From Budorcas taxicolor (taxonomy: Eukaryota > Chordata > Mammalia > Artiodactyla > Bovidae), in contig NC_068926.1 of NCBI RefSeq assembly GCF_023091745.1, forward strand, positions 45,160,001-45,224,000: a stretch of DNA of 64,000 nt. The letters are read 5' to 3'. This document shows positions 37,901-52,900 of the stretch, piece after piece. The position numbers were made by a program, and so were the translations under genes. The notes under the pieces were generated by a model. It did not search any database, was not told the DNA's origin, and saw only the letters and a list, made by a program, of their open reading frames with translations. Each line of letters starts with the position of its first letter. The first letter of the stretch is position 1.

Positions 37901-40900
37901 GTCTAAATCATTCAGAACCAACAGTGAGGCATTCCTGCTCTCTGGCCATGATCTGAAGTGAACGTCAGGGTCTGACTCTTTGCCAAGAGCCCTGTGTGCA
38001 CCTCAAACCTTCCCACCATCCCGCTGAGCAGCAGCCACATGGGCCCTACACTCTGCTGTCCTTGACATCTCAGCAGCATCAACCCTGCGTGCCCTGGACA
38101 GAGGGATGCCAGGGTCCAGGACAGTCTGATCCCATCAGCCAAGCCACGTTGCCTGTCTTGACAGAGACTTCTCCACAAGGACTATGAAGGGGGTGGCTGA
38201 GGTCAGTCGTCAGTTCTCAGTGAAGGATCCACTTGCAGGGAGCAAGAGGAAGGGTTGAGATGACTAGAACCCAGTGGCTGGACTGGTGTCAGGTTGGGCG
38301 TCTCGGGCCCCACAGAATAGGACTGAGCACCCTCTGGGGAGAGAAAACCTGAAGTATGAAGCCAACCAAATACAAGCAGAACTGCAAGTGGTCCAGCTGG
38401 ACACAGAGCAGTGACCAGGACCCTCCAGCACCCACCCCAGCAACAGAGGCCCTGACAGAGATGGGGTGTAGTGACCAAGGGTTCTAGCTGTGAGAGGTCT
38501 TTGCCACCTCCTCACATCAACCTGAAAAGTGCCCATGTGCAACGGGTGGGCTCCCCAGCAAGCACTCCAGGAGGGTGGGTATGTCTGAAGCAAGGGACCC
38601 TGGCAGGAAGCAGGCTGTGGGGGTGCTGGAAGGAGCACTGGCCAGCTGGCAGGAACAACCCTGTTCTGTTACCTGACCGAGGGAAATTCTAGCACGTTCC
38701 CTAAATGTATTTGTAACATGAACAAGCAAAATTTCTCATGATTCCAAGTCTCTTGTTAGAGCAAAATCAAAACAAAAAGTCTTAAGGTGAGTGACGGCTG
38801 GTTGTATTCAACCAGCACCTTTGGGAACAAAAGAGAAAAGAGACGTAGCAGACATGCGCTGTCTGTGGAAATCAGAGGCAGCCACAAACAGGACTGTCGG
38901 GTTATGGGGCCTTACAGAACCCATCAACATCCTCCAGCTGCCTCAGAAGCAAAAAGAGTTGGTAAGTGCTTTCAAAGCCAAGTATCCCCCCAGCTCACAG
39001 CACTCCACTCTACCTGGCGGGGTCACAGGCGTGGGGCTTGGGCCACTAGCTGGAGGCTTGCTTCCCAGGGCATTCAGGGCCCCCGCCTGAGACACGGTCT
39101 GCATCACCACAGGGCCAGGAGGGCGCAGGTAGGACTGCCCAGGCGCCGACACAATCTGGAGCACACTGCCTGCAAGCAAAGGGCACGGGTCAGTCACGAG
39201 GTGCCTGTGCCTTCCATCCCCCAGCCACACCCACTTCCAAAGGTACAGAATGAGGTGAGAAACCAAAAATCCAGAATCAAATTTACTCCAGTGAGGCAAC
39301 ACAAAGTTCAGTTTGCTAGAGAAAGATGGAACTACTTCATTCACAATGAATGAAAACTCTGAGGATCAAAGACACTTGGCTTAATGTCAAGAAAAACTTC
39401 TGCAACTCCTTGCAATGCCAGATCTCAGGCAGCGAGGCAGGTTCCCACTCACTGTCTGCTCCAAGCCTGAGCCATCATGCGGGTTGGGGGTGGTTCCTGC
39501 CCCCAGATCACACATGGATGCATGCCAGCTAGTCAAACTGGATGAAGAAATATCAAAAATCTCTGTGGCTCCATAACCACAGTTTAAGAAACCTGCCATT
39601 TTCAGCCTCTGTGTGATTTAGTCCTGAAGTGCTCTACTCTGGAATTATACTCTACAAATACTAGAGCGTACCAGAAATTCTTAAGAGATGGTCTCACCCT
39701 TTTGGTCAAAAAACTGGAGAAATATGGAGTAAACCAAATGAAACCTTTTTTTTTTTTTTTTTGGCTGCAGGCTTCTTGGGGGCCTCCACTCTGCTAACAT
39801 GTGACCCTGGTGTCCACATGGAACACCCCAGACTGGGCTGACAACTGAACTGTCCACCCCGACAGGAGTCATGAATGCCATGTCTGGGGAGGCTGCTTGG
39901 GGAGGTGGCCAGACCCCACCTCTGGGAGCTCTGGCCAAGTCACTGAGGATGAATTTTAACATCCCACTCAAACTGCATCCCCTTGTTTCCTCCAAGAAGC
40001 AGTTATTGCAGGAACATACCGCTCTCAGCCAGAGGCAGTATGGAAGTTTTAAAGTCTGTACATTAAAAAAAAAAAAATTTCTCCTATGTAAATTGCTAGT
40101 CTGTTAAGAGTTTTGAGGGCAATTTACCTCACACTAAAATCTGAAAGGAGCCATTTTTTCTGTTTTGATTTTTAGAATAGGAAACTGTATTCAAAAATTT
40201 TTTTAATTACTATCCTCTATGTAATATGGACCAAGGGCCAGGCCACTGGGTGATTTACCAGTCACCTCCCTCATCTTTAGAACACCTACAAGCTGAGACT
40301 CATTTAGGCCAAGTGAAGCACCTGGGCTAAAGGGGCCAGAATCACAGCTGCAGGGGGGCACCCCAGTCAAGCCCCTATTGGGCCACCACCCATCAGAGAG
40401 CCTTACCTTGGAGCTGTAGGGGCTGGCCGGCCGTGAGCTGCCGAAGCTGGCTGTGCGACAAGGTGAACTTGTTGCCTTGGAACTGCAGTGTCACGGGGGT
40501 CTCTGGTTGGGCGACTCGGCTCGGCGGGCCTGCGAGGGAAGCCAGTTGGGCTATTTTGACCACCTCCCCACCTGCAGAGATGCAGACAAAACGGAAATGA
40601 ACATTCTTTGGAAGGGCTGGCGACTGCTATACTGACAATCACTTGTCACAGAGAATGACCGTCTGTAGCAAACTAAAGTGTCACAGGAACATTCACTAGG
40701 TATTGCTTTCTAACACTTTCAGAAGATATTTTAATAGAAAAGAAAAAACAATTAGAATTAACACCAGGTTTTAATGGTCAACTTACTTAATCCTAACAGG
40801 TAGAAATTTTAGAGTATCAGATATTAATAATTAACCAAACCATTAAGGAATGTTTTACTTTTCTTTCCAAACAAGAAAAAGTAGCAAACATCAAAAGTAG

Positions 40901-43900
40901 CAGAAATATACTAGCCATACACTTTGAAACTCTCATATCAACCTCTTCCTTTCAGAATACTTTTAAAATGTGAGAAAGTACATATAGAATTTAGCTCACA
41001 GAGACACATGAGATTTTATCACTACAGATATAAAATACAGAACTAGCTTTAATTATGCCCATAATCTTTTCAAAATTTGGCAATGTATTTAAGTACATAA
41101 ATACATCACACTTTATGATACAATATTCACACTAATTTGAACTAGATAGTAGAATTCGGTCTATAATTCTAACTGAAAAAATGCAAAATTTAACACTGTT
41201 TAAATTCTTTCAAACAGAACTCAGATGAGATCATATGTACCTAACTCAAAATGATACTACCTTCAAGCTGGAATTGAGCAACAGCTTCAAAGGTTTCTTT
41301 AAACCCAATGGTTGATATTCGAGTCTAAATGTTCCTCCCATGAAAATTCATGCCAGAATTATTAGTGATACTATAAAAAGAATAGTTAGCCAAAGACTAG
41401 AAAAACGCCCAAGGATATGCTGCCCACAGAAACTGTAAACAAGGGAGGGGAAACGGAAAAGGAGACGCAGAGATCTGTGCATAGAAACATGACTCTTCCA
41501 TGAGCTCCCCTCAGTCCACAAGCGGAGGCGCCGGAGTGAAAGGTGGCCTGGCCCCTCACACTCCCTTAAGCACGACTCCTACAATACACCCCTCGGGACT
41601 ACTACCTCAGGCCAAAAACACCCGCAAAACACATGTAAGGGGCTCTCCTGCCCTGGGCAATGAACCAGGATAAGTGCTCTTCATCTGCTGGCATGAGAGA
41701 GAGAGGCGGGACACAAGAGAAAACTAACTTAACTCGGGGTCTCCTCGTGACCCTCCTTCCCTCTCCTGTCTTTCCAGAGAAGCCTCAACATAGCTTGTTG
41801 TGCCAACAAATAAGGTGCTCCAGGTGGTATCTGAGAAATGGTGTAGCCCAGATAGTTCCGTCAGTGTATTTCCAACTGCAGCATGGACAGAGGTAGTAGG
41901 CTAATCACACTGGTCACAATAAAAAGTCCTATTTAAAAACGTCAGTGATCTACTGCAAAACATCTCACTTAAGCAATAACTCACTGCAGCTTCAAATCTG
42001 GGGATAAGCCAAGAGACTAGCAGGAAGTGGGAGTGCGGTTCAAAGGCTTTCCTTCCCCTGCAATCTGCTCTCTGAGGGGCCCCTGGAGGCTGACAGGACG
42101 AGCCCAAGGCCTACTAAGGAGAAGTGCTAGCCTCAGCCACCAAGGCGGAGCACAAGCCTAGGAGGGAAGCAGAGCTGATGGACGGGGCCAGGAGAAAGGA
42201 CAGAGAGAGTACAAGACCCTGGACCTCGGCCCTGAGTGGGGCCTCCCTCTGTAGGCCAAGGGCTAGAAAGGACAGTGTGGCGAAAGGCAGCACCGGACAC
42301 AGGGTCAGGGAGACGAAGGGAGCGGACAGCAAGGCTCTTCACACGCCGCTCATCTGAATACAACGTCCTTGTGCAAAGAGGTGGCAGACCAGGGAGAGGC
42401 AAGGCCACTTACTCGGCAGGCGCGCCTGGGCCTGCGAGGTGAGCACCAGCCCCTGAGGCAGCGCACTCTGCCCGGCCGGGTGCGAGGGGGCCTGGGGCTG
42501 GGGCTGGGGTGGGCCCGGGGCGGAGGCCGGGACAGTGGTCTGAGCCCGCAGTTTCGCAGGATGGGCTGGGCTAGGTGCTGTGCTGAAGGTCGAGGTAGGC
42601 TGGTGTCTCGGAGCACCGGTGGAGGCCTGAGAGGTCTGAAACGGGGCTGCTGCCGCTGCAATTGATAAGGTTGGTTTGTGCAAAGCTGTTAGAGGTTCTT
42701 CATACAATGCAGTATTAAATCCGAATTTTACAGAAATAAAACAAACAGTATTTCTTTCACACCATCTCTCAAATGAGAAGCCCTCCCTAAAAGGGGGGCG
42801 GGATGGCCTAGGGGATGAGAAAAATCTAATATTTTATATGTTGTTAACTATTTTCACTTCACGTTCACCACCCTGCTACATGGTGTGTTTCTGGAGTAAA
42901 CGTAGCGTCAAAAGTCGGCCCTCAGATGTATCAGTGAGAGCCATGTTCTCACCACACGAGAAGGTAGGCAGCACTGGCTGCCCTGCTTCCCAAAGAGCTC
43001 TTACAACAAGCTGCTCTGGCATTTACGAAGATCTCAGAAAAACACTGGTCGTGACCCCACAGATGCAGGTCACAAGACCACCTGCTACCTTTCCTGCCGT
43101 TTAACCCTATCCTTCTTCACAGTAACAAGCAGGTTACGTTGAAGTGGTGGCACTGAACACAGGAGCAGACTTCCTCAGAAGTTTCTTAAATGACGTGGAC
43201 GTGTATTTCCCGACATAAAAGACAGCGTTTCTGCTGAGGTACATCTTCACCATCACATCAACAGCAACTCAACTAAGAATGTAAAGTCTTATACAATTCA
43301 AAGACATGAAAAAAACCAAAACTCATGTAAGAACTACACATGGTCCCCTGGGAAAGCCAGAGTGGACAGTCCCACTCCTGCTCAGAGGAGTGGTCACACA
43401 TCCCCATGGGGCCAGGGAAAGTGTGAGAGGAATTTCTTCCACAAAAACCCTTTGTGACGCAGAGCACAGCCCCCCGAGAGGCATACCTTTTGCATCCGGA
43501 TTTGCAGAGAACGTGGCAATGGGTGGCCGTCCTCGAACATGGCCCTGTGGTGTGGCCGTGGCTGTGGCAGGGGTGGCCGTCCGGGGGGGGTGTGTGTTGG
43601 GGAAAGCCACGGTGCGGCCCTCAGGCTTCTGGCCGTACTGCACAGGCTGGAACAACCTGGACGCCCATGTGCACGGGCAGGGAGACGGGGACACTGCTGA
43701 GATGCGAAGGCAGGGCCCCCTAGCCGGGCGCTGGGGACCCAGGGTCACCCTGAGGGCAGAGGGCTGCCCACCCCAGGGGCAGTTTAAATAGGGAGATTTC
43801 TAAGTACAGTATTAAGCAGCAGCCACTCGCCAAGGACAGGGAGAAGGGTGCTTAGTACACAAAAGTGGTACCTCTACCCCTGCAATGCTTAGGCAACATT

Positions 43901-46900
43901 CAGGAGTGAATGGGATGGCAATTTTTAGGTTTCCATGAATGTGAACTAGAAACATTATCTCTAACACGAAGTCCATTAGACTACTCTTTTGACTGAGTCA
44001 AGCAGAGTGACAAGTCAACGTGCACAATTGGGTAACGAGAAGCAGCAGAGACGACCCAGGCGCCTCACAGGTGCCAGTGGGGGAGCTGTAAAGGGAGGGC
44101 CACAACACAGCTTCCCCGTCCGGCTGCGTCACGAAGCAGCGCGCTCTTCACGTTTCTTTCACCTGGAAACCGTGACGGCAGGAATTCTGTATTTCCAAAA
44201 CCCCTGGGCAATGCAACAGGTGGAGACGGCCAGCAGAAGCAACTAAACGAGGCTGCAACAGCCCAGAGAGGACTTTGGCTTCACTGCCCCGGCTCTGTAT
44301 TTAACTGAGGGCTGCAGGGCTCCTGCGAGTGCAGGCAAGGAAGCTGAGGGGAGGGCAGTCGGACCCAGGTCGTCAAGCCACATAAAAAAAAGGCAGTAAG
44401 AACAGGCTGCCAACCGCAGAGCTGGCCCGTTTCTCCCTAAATCACCAACCTGCTTTTTCCTGTTTCTGACTGGTGCCCAGAATTTTGCATAAATCCAACT
44501 CATGGACTTCGCCTACCTCGCCTACCTCAAGCCATTTGTGTTTTGAGTTCACCATCTAGGGTGCCTGCTCGTCTAGTCTCATGGCACCTGCAAGATGTCC
44601 CTTTTTACCCCTGATGCTGTAGCCGGGTGGAGCCTCTGACAGACCTCAGGGCCCCACCCCCACCGCACTCAGGGCCCCCGATCCCGCCCCCACGGTGCCC
44701 CCTCTGCCCTCCTACTCTGACGGCCCCCACTAGAGCCTGCACAAGGTTACAGGCGGTCTGACTGCCCCGTCTCTGACCACCTCCCCACGGAGAGCCCTCC
44801 CAAAGCTCAGCGCTTCTCCAGAATGATGAAAGGGCTACTCTTCAGGCAGCCGAGTGGCCACACTGGCCTATCCACACTTGCTGTTTATCCCAGAAACCAA
44901 GCACACCTGGGCATTTCGAGGAGAAGCAGGTAACCAGATTAGATGATTAGCCTTTCTCTTCACAAGCTGTAGCCCAAGTTCTCGTGTGGAACTCAAACCC
45001 AGTCATCTCAGTTCTCCCTGAGAGGCCAGGGTCTGTTTCAGCAGGAGGAAGAGGGGATGCCACCCGGACCCCACGACCCACAGCCAGCCAAGACCCAGTC
45101 AGAGGCAGCTGGTGACCAGGAAGCGCCGCTCCACACCACGCCACATACCTGCTGGGCTTCAGTCTGACGGCCGCCGGCCTGCTTGACGGTGGCGGCGCAG
45201 TGAACAGCTCCTCAAAGAGTTTCCGCGTCACCTTCTTCTTACCCAGCAGTTCTGCCTCATGGCGAGTCATTTTACTTTCTAAGCCAAGAAGATCAAATAT
45301 AGAAAGGTCTGTTTCCTAGGGAAAAAAGAAAACGATTTTGCTACATGAGGCAGGAAAAAAAATAACTGACTAGGAATCAAAGTGGATTCCAAACTGGGAA
45401 GGACAGGCCCTTACTGGCCATCTTCCCAAGAGACGCCCGGCGGGACTTGGTGTGCTCGGTTCCATTTTTTTTTTTTTTTAATGTGGACCATTTTTAGTCT
45501 TTAATGAATCTGTTACAATATTGCTTCTGTTTTATGTTCTGGATTTTGGCCATGAAGCACGTGAGATCTTAGCTCCTGACCAAGGACTGAACTCACAGTC
45601 CCTACATTAGAAGGTAAAATCTTGACCACTGGACCACAGTCAAGTCCCAAGTTCCCCATCATTAACACGGGAGTGAGGGCATGTGGTCATCCCGAGGGAC
45701 GGTGGGAAAGCAAAGGGCGGCACTTAGAGACAGAACACTCAGCAGAGGAGAGGAACGAGCCTGGGAAATGCTGGTCTAGGCAGACGGAGATGCTCGGTCT
45801 TGTCAAAGCGGGGCTGGGAAGAGGCCCCAGTGTCCTGGTGCGGGTGCCGTGCGCATATGGCATGTCGTTGTGTCCAGAGCCCTGGGGCAGCTTGCTCCAC
45901 CTGCTCTTCTCTTGGGACTTTCTCACTCCCACCAGGATGGCGGGAATCAAAGGCGGGGGACAGCAGATGTGGGCAAGGAAGTGGAGGCATGAAAGCCCTC
46001 ATCCCCTCACACATAGATGGGGATGGAAAACTGAGCAACTACTGTGGGAAATAGTCTGGCAACTCATCTAAAGGTTAAACATGGACTCAACACATGACCC
46101 CACAATTTTTCACCTGTCACCCATGTGCCCACGAGAAGAGAGCCCCACACCCACACAAAACTTGTACATGAATGTGCACTCACTGGCTAAAAGAGTGCAA
46201 ACCACCCAAGTGTCCATCAGCTCGTGGACAGATGGACATAATGTGGTCCATCCAGACAACAGAGGAGAGAGATTATGACACATGATGCAACATGGATGAA
46301 CTCTGAAAACACTACGCTCAGTGAAGTAAGCCCCTGACGTGAAATGTTTGGACCAGATGAACTCACAGGGTCAGACACAGGTGGGGAGCGGGGGGCGGGG
46401 GGAGAATGGGAGTGACAGTGTGTGTGGATTTTCTTTGAGGCAATGAAATGTTCTAGCATTAGCTGCGACGCTTGCACATTCTATGAATAGACTAAAACCA
46501 ACAAACTGTACATTTCAGACCAGTGAGCTTTATGGCAGTGAGTTAGCTCAACTAAGCTGTTTTGAAAACGAAAACACAACATAAAGACTTCCATTCATGA
46601 AACATTTCCCCACCCAAGCAGTATCTTCAGGTAATCTGCTTCTGACTCATCTTTATTCCTCATGTCTCAGGTTTTCTCTAACTCAACAAAGGACACATTC
46701 CTACATTAAGAGTAGTCATCAGTGGCAGCACGACATCCCTCACACTAACTCACCATCAACTGCTCACCAACCGGCCCCTTCTTCAGACCGTCGTGTACAT
46801 TAACTGACTCCTCACAAGTGCCTGGTGTGGTGAGGAGACCGAAGCCAACTGAGGACCCAAGGCCGCACCCCTGACGAGGCAGAGCCGCGACCTCCATCCA

Positions 46901-49900
46901 TAACGACCTGGCCCCAGGGTCGCATGCTAAACCTGCACAAGTCTATCCAGGCCACAGGGCTGTTCCCATTCCTTAGTGTCTGTGAGACCTGATCCCTGGT
47001 CCTCTGGGGTAGAGGCAGCAAACGGGAACTCAGGCACCAGCCTGACAGTGGCCTGGCTGGTCAGGGCAAGCTCTCAGTCTCCCGTGTGGAAGCCAGAGTA
47101 GGAATGCCGACCCCGAGGGCACAGCCCCACCCCACGGAGACCTGTGAGCTCAGCACACTTGTGCTGCGAATCACCTGACCTAACTCAATCTGTTCTGTTT
47201 TAAAATCTGGGGTTTTCAAAAACTTTCATTACCCCCAACTTCAAACACAGAAAGGTATACAACTATAATTTTTTTGGTTAAAAACAACCAAATTTCTCCA
47301 CCTAGGGATAGTTGTGTGTGCATGGTTAGTAGCTAGCTGTATCCAACTCCTTCCGACCCCCAGGGGCTGTAGTCTGCTGGGCTCCTCTGTCCATGGGATT
47401 CTCCAGGCAAGAACATCGGAGTGGATTGTCATGTCCTCCTCCACGGGCTCTTCCCAACCCAGGGATCAAACCCACGCTGGATTGTTTACCACTGTGCCAC
47501 CTGGGAAGCCCTAGGTATAGCTACTAATATTTTAATAAAAAGACCTGGGTCCCCACCCTCAAATTACACCTATGAAAACACCCCAAGGGTCGTGCAGTTC
47601 TAAGTCCCGCTCTCCTTCACACACTCGGCTGTGCTCACGAGCCAACAGCCAGGGAGGAAAACCCTCAAAGCATCCTTCACATCGTGGGCTCGCCCCTAGG
47701 GTCCATTCCAAAGCAGGTTCTGGGTCCAGGGCAAGGCCCATCACAAACGTCCCTTGATGTTGCCCAGCATCCGGCAATGCAGAACACAGGACACAAGTTA
47801 GTGGACACTGATGTCCAGAAGCTCCTGAAACAGAGCTCAGTGGATATCCCTCTGGCACCCTCTCTGTACCTTCCAGAAGTCTCTGTCGAGCGCCTTCAGG
47901 ACGAGTGAGGCGGAGCGGTACTGCAGCGGCCCTGCAGTGTAGGAGGACTCCGGGAGCCGGGGTGCCACCAGCCCAGGATGGTTGCAGATCCGCTGCAGCC
48001 TCAGGAGGATGCTCAGCACGTCCACAAAGTGCCCGCTCTTCAGCGCTTCCTGGGTCCTGCGCACATGCGGGAAGAGACAGGAGTGTTGCCAGGGGTGCGA
48101 GCACATGCCAGCCGGGCTTCTCCCCATCTGCTGTCCCCACTCTTATGAACGCACGGCTGGTGCATCCCCTTGACCTGGTGAGTAAATCTGCCACATGCCA
48201 ACCCACCTCCACGAGGTTGTGGTTCTGAGACTGGCTCACTGCCCCATGAGAGAGGACAGGAGGCCAGAGAGCCAGGGCATGGGTTAGATGTTGGGGCACT
48301 CTCCATGGCATGCCCCAAAAGAGCAACAGGGCAGGCGTCCCCAAGAGCTCAGGGGTCTGTCTGGGTCGGGGAAGGAATGCCCTGACTCCACACGAGTCCT
48401 CTCACACTGGTGCAATGCTGCGCTCCTCCTGGGCCGGCTATGAGCAGAGCCTCTGACGGGACCAGGGAGGAGACAGGACTGTTGAGTCTGAGAGGAGCGG
48501 GGCCTCCAGCTCCAGGCACCCACCTCCCGAAAAGGAGCCTTCTGAGAGACCAGAGGGGGCCCTGCTCCATGCGGGAAAGAGGGTGGTGAGGCGTGCACTC
48601 ACCCCGGCTGCAGGATGACATCCTCGTACAAGGCCTTCTGTCGATTGGAGAGGCGGCACTTGAGGACATGCTCGTATTTCTTCGTCAGCTGCTTCTCTAC
48701 GTCTCTCTTAGTTCTCCGCAAAATGAAGGGCTGTGTCACCTGAAAAGAAAGAGCTCTTCATTGTTTCCTTTCCAAAAACGGTGTCACAGGCACGCTATGT
48801 CGGGGGCCCGCGGGCGCGTACCCGGTGCAGCCGGATGACCACTTTGTGGTAGTAGTCCTGGTTCTCCTCGTTGGGGGCCTTCAGGGGGAAGTGCAGGTAG
48901 GGCCTGGAGATGCCGGGGATGAGGAAGTGCACCATGGTCCACAACTCCAGGAAGGTGTTGTGCAGGGGCGCGTCGATGAGGAGCAGACGCTGCTGGCTGC
49001 GTACAGGCAGAGAGACGACTCAGGCTGGGCACAGAATTGCTCTCTCTGACAATGCTCAAGAAGAGCGACAGTGATCCTGTGGAGCCCGCACAGACATGTG
49101 CACGTGCGCACACACAAATTAAGTCAATGAACTGAATTAGGCAAGAGCCTTGGGTCTCCTCAGCCCTCAAGGGCTGGGACAGAGGTAAGGGGAGTCTGCA
49201 GCTGAAAGGCCATTTGGGGGTCTGCAATTCCCTACGGTTCCTCCAAAGAACCTTTACATCAGCAACACAGAGCACAGGGCACGTGGCAGGGGCAGTCAGA
49301 CCTCTGCAGGGTGAACACGGCCTCCCAGTGCCTCTCGGTCATGCCCTTCACGCGCTGCATCTCATCGATGACCAGGCACTTCCAGCGCACCCGCGTGAAG
49401 GACGCAAAGCCCTTGAAGAACTGCTTGTAGGATGTGATGCAGATGTTGAAGCTGTTGGGCTCCGTCCACTCCTGCAGTACACAAGCCAGGCCTCACCACC
49501 TCCTCGGGCGCAAGCTGCCTGGAGGAGTCACCACCCACTTACCCTGTCCCCATCACCGTCACTCCACTCTTTTTTCTTAATAATTTGCTGCCACCACATA
49601 GAAAATGGCTGTTTATATTTTTAGGATCTTTTTTCCCTAGGAGGCTAAAGCCCTCATGTGGACAAATTATGAAACTGCTTTGGGGGCATTAACAATTGCT
49701 TTTGGAAAATATATTAGCATGCAGTGTCCTGAAGTGGGGCTTGTTTTCATGGTATATAATCTTAATAAGGGAAACATATATTCAGAAGCTGACAGGAAAC
49801 ATGAATAGCTATGTTGCAACTGATTACATTCAAGGTTTTAAAGAGCAATAACCAGAGATGGTAAAAAGAAAAAAGAAAAAGCCAAGAAGAGACACCTCAG

Positions 49901-52900
49901 AGAAGACACACGTTTTTAGTAACTACTACTCAACACAGTAGAGTTTAACTATAAGCCAAATTTTTCTCTTCAATGAATAACTGTGATCTGGAACATTTAC
50001 TTAGAATCTAGTACTAGTACCTACTGGGCAGAAAACAGATACAAGTCCAAATCTGTTTCAGAAGCTCTTCTGTTTGTCACAAATACTCCTTATAAACACA
50101 TCCATGGGAATTATTTATGGATTTATAATACAGAACCCAGGATGCATCACAATTTCTCATTTCTGCCTGTGATAACCAACAGATCTATGGTTTAAAAGGA
50201 CAGCAGCCCCTCCAGAGACCACCTGGGCTCTGTGGGGGGCCGGGGGGGGTTCCCTTCACTTCTGGGAGGTGAGCATGAACCCTGCAGGGAACCCATGCAG
50301 GCCAGTTTACTGAGTATGGTCTGTTGTTTCCAGGGGCTCCAAGTCTAGACAACTACAAGGTCTGGGGTCTCGCAAATGAGTGATTTGCAATAATTACACT
50401 AACAAGCATATGCTAATACTTTTGAGGTTTGCTTTCTATAGAAATTAAGATACTGTTCTGTTTCATTCTTTTTCACGTTTAAAATAACATACCTGTCTCT
50501 TTGCCTTGAGTTCTCTATGGCTGCCAACATACAAGAGCGTTTTGAGCCCCGGACACCAACGCTTCAACTCGAGCTCCCACTTGAGTATGTTGCAGCTCCT
50601 CACCACAACAAGGTGAGGGCCCCAGTTGCCTACAAAGGAGACAGAAGTTTCCTCTGTAACAAAAGCTGTGTGTCCAGTCCAGGCGCCCCACACTGTGCCT
50701 GGTGAGCAGGTGTGCGAGGGAGTCCAGGCACGACTAGAGCAGGCATCACTGGGGCCGGAGGGCTGTCCTCCATCCTCCCTACAGAGCAGGACAACATGCT
50801 GCGTCTCCACTCCCAGCACCGCCACAGGGCACACTCCACAGAGGTGCTGAACAAGTAAGTGCCCGGTAAAATGAGAATTTATTCAAAACCATGGACCACT
50901 AACGTAAGGAGCAGGAGGAACCCGCATCTACACAAAATGATGCTCAGAAAGGAAGAAACCTCAGGCAGGAGCCCTGAGCCCAGCACTCGCCAAGCCCCCC
51001 GACCCAGCAAGGCCCACTGTCACCCCCACACTATGGGCGCTGGTCCAACACTCATGCTCATGATGGTTGCCAACTGCTAATTAGAACACACCCAAACTAT
51101 CCCAACCCATCCCAAACCACACAGTTTCAATCTCATTCTCCAGAAAAGTAAGGTTGTTTAAATTACTAGAGTAATACATACATAAATTTCAACTCCTGTG
51201 CTATAAAATAAACCTAAACCAAGTTAAAAATCAGGAACGGCAGACTTGGAAAAAATATCTATAACACACACCTCTATAGTCATAACAGCTCATATGCAAA
51301 GCGTTATACTGATCCTTAAAAAGAATCATCCAAATGGAAGAAAATATATGCACACAACATGACTGACAAAGGGTTAACATCCAAAACATATAAACAGTTC
51401 ACAGAACTCAATATCAAGAAAACAAGCACCTCAATCAAAAAATGCGCATAAGACCTAAACAGACATTCCTCTGAAAAAGACATACAGATAGCCAACAGAA
51501 ACTTGAAAATATGCTCGGCACTGCTCACTAAAGAAGGTGGTGAGTTTATGAGCAATTTTAATTCTGTGAACTTATCAGAACCCCCACATTCAAACTCTCT
51601 TGGAGCTACGCCACTACTCTTGAGGAAGTGGTGACAGTTTTATGGTTACTCAATGATGAGCCCAAGGACACTGGGCCCCCTGAGGTGAGGGCAGACAGGG
51701 GAGCCACATCCAAGGTCAGCCATCCTCGGTCTGTCCCATCCAGAAGTGGAGCAGGCAGCAAAGGTTCAACCACCCACCCTTCAGAGCCCGCTAAGACCTG
51801 CCAAGCACCTGCCTCTCCTCCAACTTGTCAAGCTTCCCAGTAGCTGGACCTTCAGTCTGCTTCCAGCACCAAGGTGCCTGAGTGACTCCTCCAACACTAG
51901 CAGTAACACACACCTCTAAGGAGGAAGACCAAGGCCCCACCCGGCCAGCAGATGGGCCTTCCTGGCTCTGTACGCTCCAGCCACCACACCAGCCTCAATA
52001 CTGCCCCGTGGACACATCAGCAACTCTTTCAGCCTCTACACCCACCACCCCACCTCCCCAAGCCCTGCACTCAGGTGGCTACGGCATTCTCAGGCCTTTG
52101 CTCAAAGACCTTGCGAGGTACACGGTACACGATGCCAATAAGCTGCATCCTTATTCACTGTGCCTGCCGCAGGCCTCCTGAGTGGGGGGCACTTTGTTCG
52201 GTTCATAGCTGCACCCCCTGTGACTACAACAGTACCTGGAATGGGGTAGGTATTAGGTAAGCACCTACAGAATGAATAACTGAGTCACTTGTTTGTTCAA
52301 TTAATGAAATAAAATCCCCTATTTTAGGAAGTATATGTTGCTTCCAATTTCATGCTATTATAAATATAATAAGAAACATTTTTTTTCAACTAAACAAGAC
52401 AGGAGACACAGTAGCTTTTCTATCTTGAGATAACTAAAACCAATTTTAAAGTACTACACTGAACACTTTGTGGTACTGGGTCAAAAACAAACATGTTAGC
52501 ACAAGAACAAAAGGTCACGAAGTTGATTCACTTGTATTAAACGTAAGCTTTCAAAACTAAGGGCAAGGCAGAGTTATTCACTGAGGACGCTAAGGTAACT
52601 GTGTCAGAATCCGGAGGGGCCACAAAGAAAGAAACTACTCCTGCGCTGAAGGAACCTCTATCCAGCAACTCAGGATGTCAACTCTTCCAGCTCACGCAGT
52701 CCTGCCCTGCCTCTAAAGCGCCTGACACAGAGAAGAAGGGTCCCTGGGAGTTGACTAAGTGCTGGAACATCCATGAGCTTCTGTTGCCCTCCATCACTCC
52801 ACCCCAGGTGCCAGCAGACCCTTCCTTTGGGAGAGGAAGCCCACAAGCCCCCGTCCTGGTTAGAGACATGGGCACAGACTCATTTGTAGCCCCGCGGGCA

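Larger units (their letters stand above)
45316..47869 (-). other. EP400: Intron w13-w14
   Basis: Contains the CHR SINE, L1 relic and minus Bov-tA. 46571-47301 shows nothing recognised. Confidence 0.78.

Noticed and set aside
37771..39013. Definite placement of SNORA49
   Set aside because: EP400 is known to host this snoRNA in human, but I could not find convincing H and ACA boxes by eye, so no ncRNA gene is called.
47559..48344. 261-codon minus-strand open frame around exon w13
   Set aside because: Contains exon w13 only in another frame and runs through both splice sites; no recognisable domain. The spliced exon 47870-48056 explains the coding signal.
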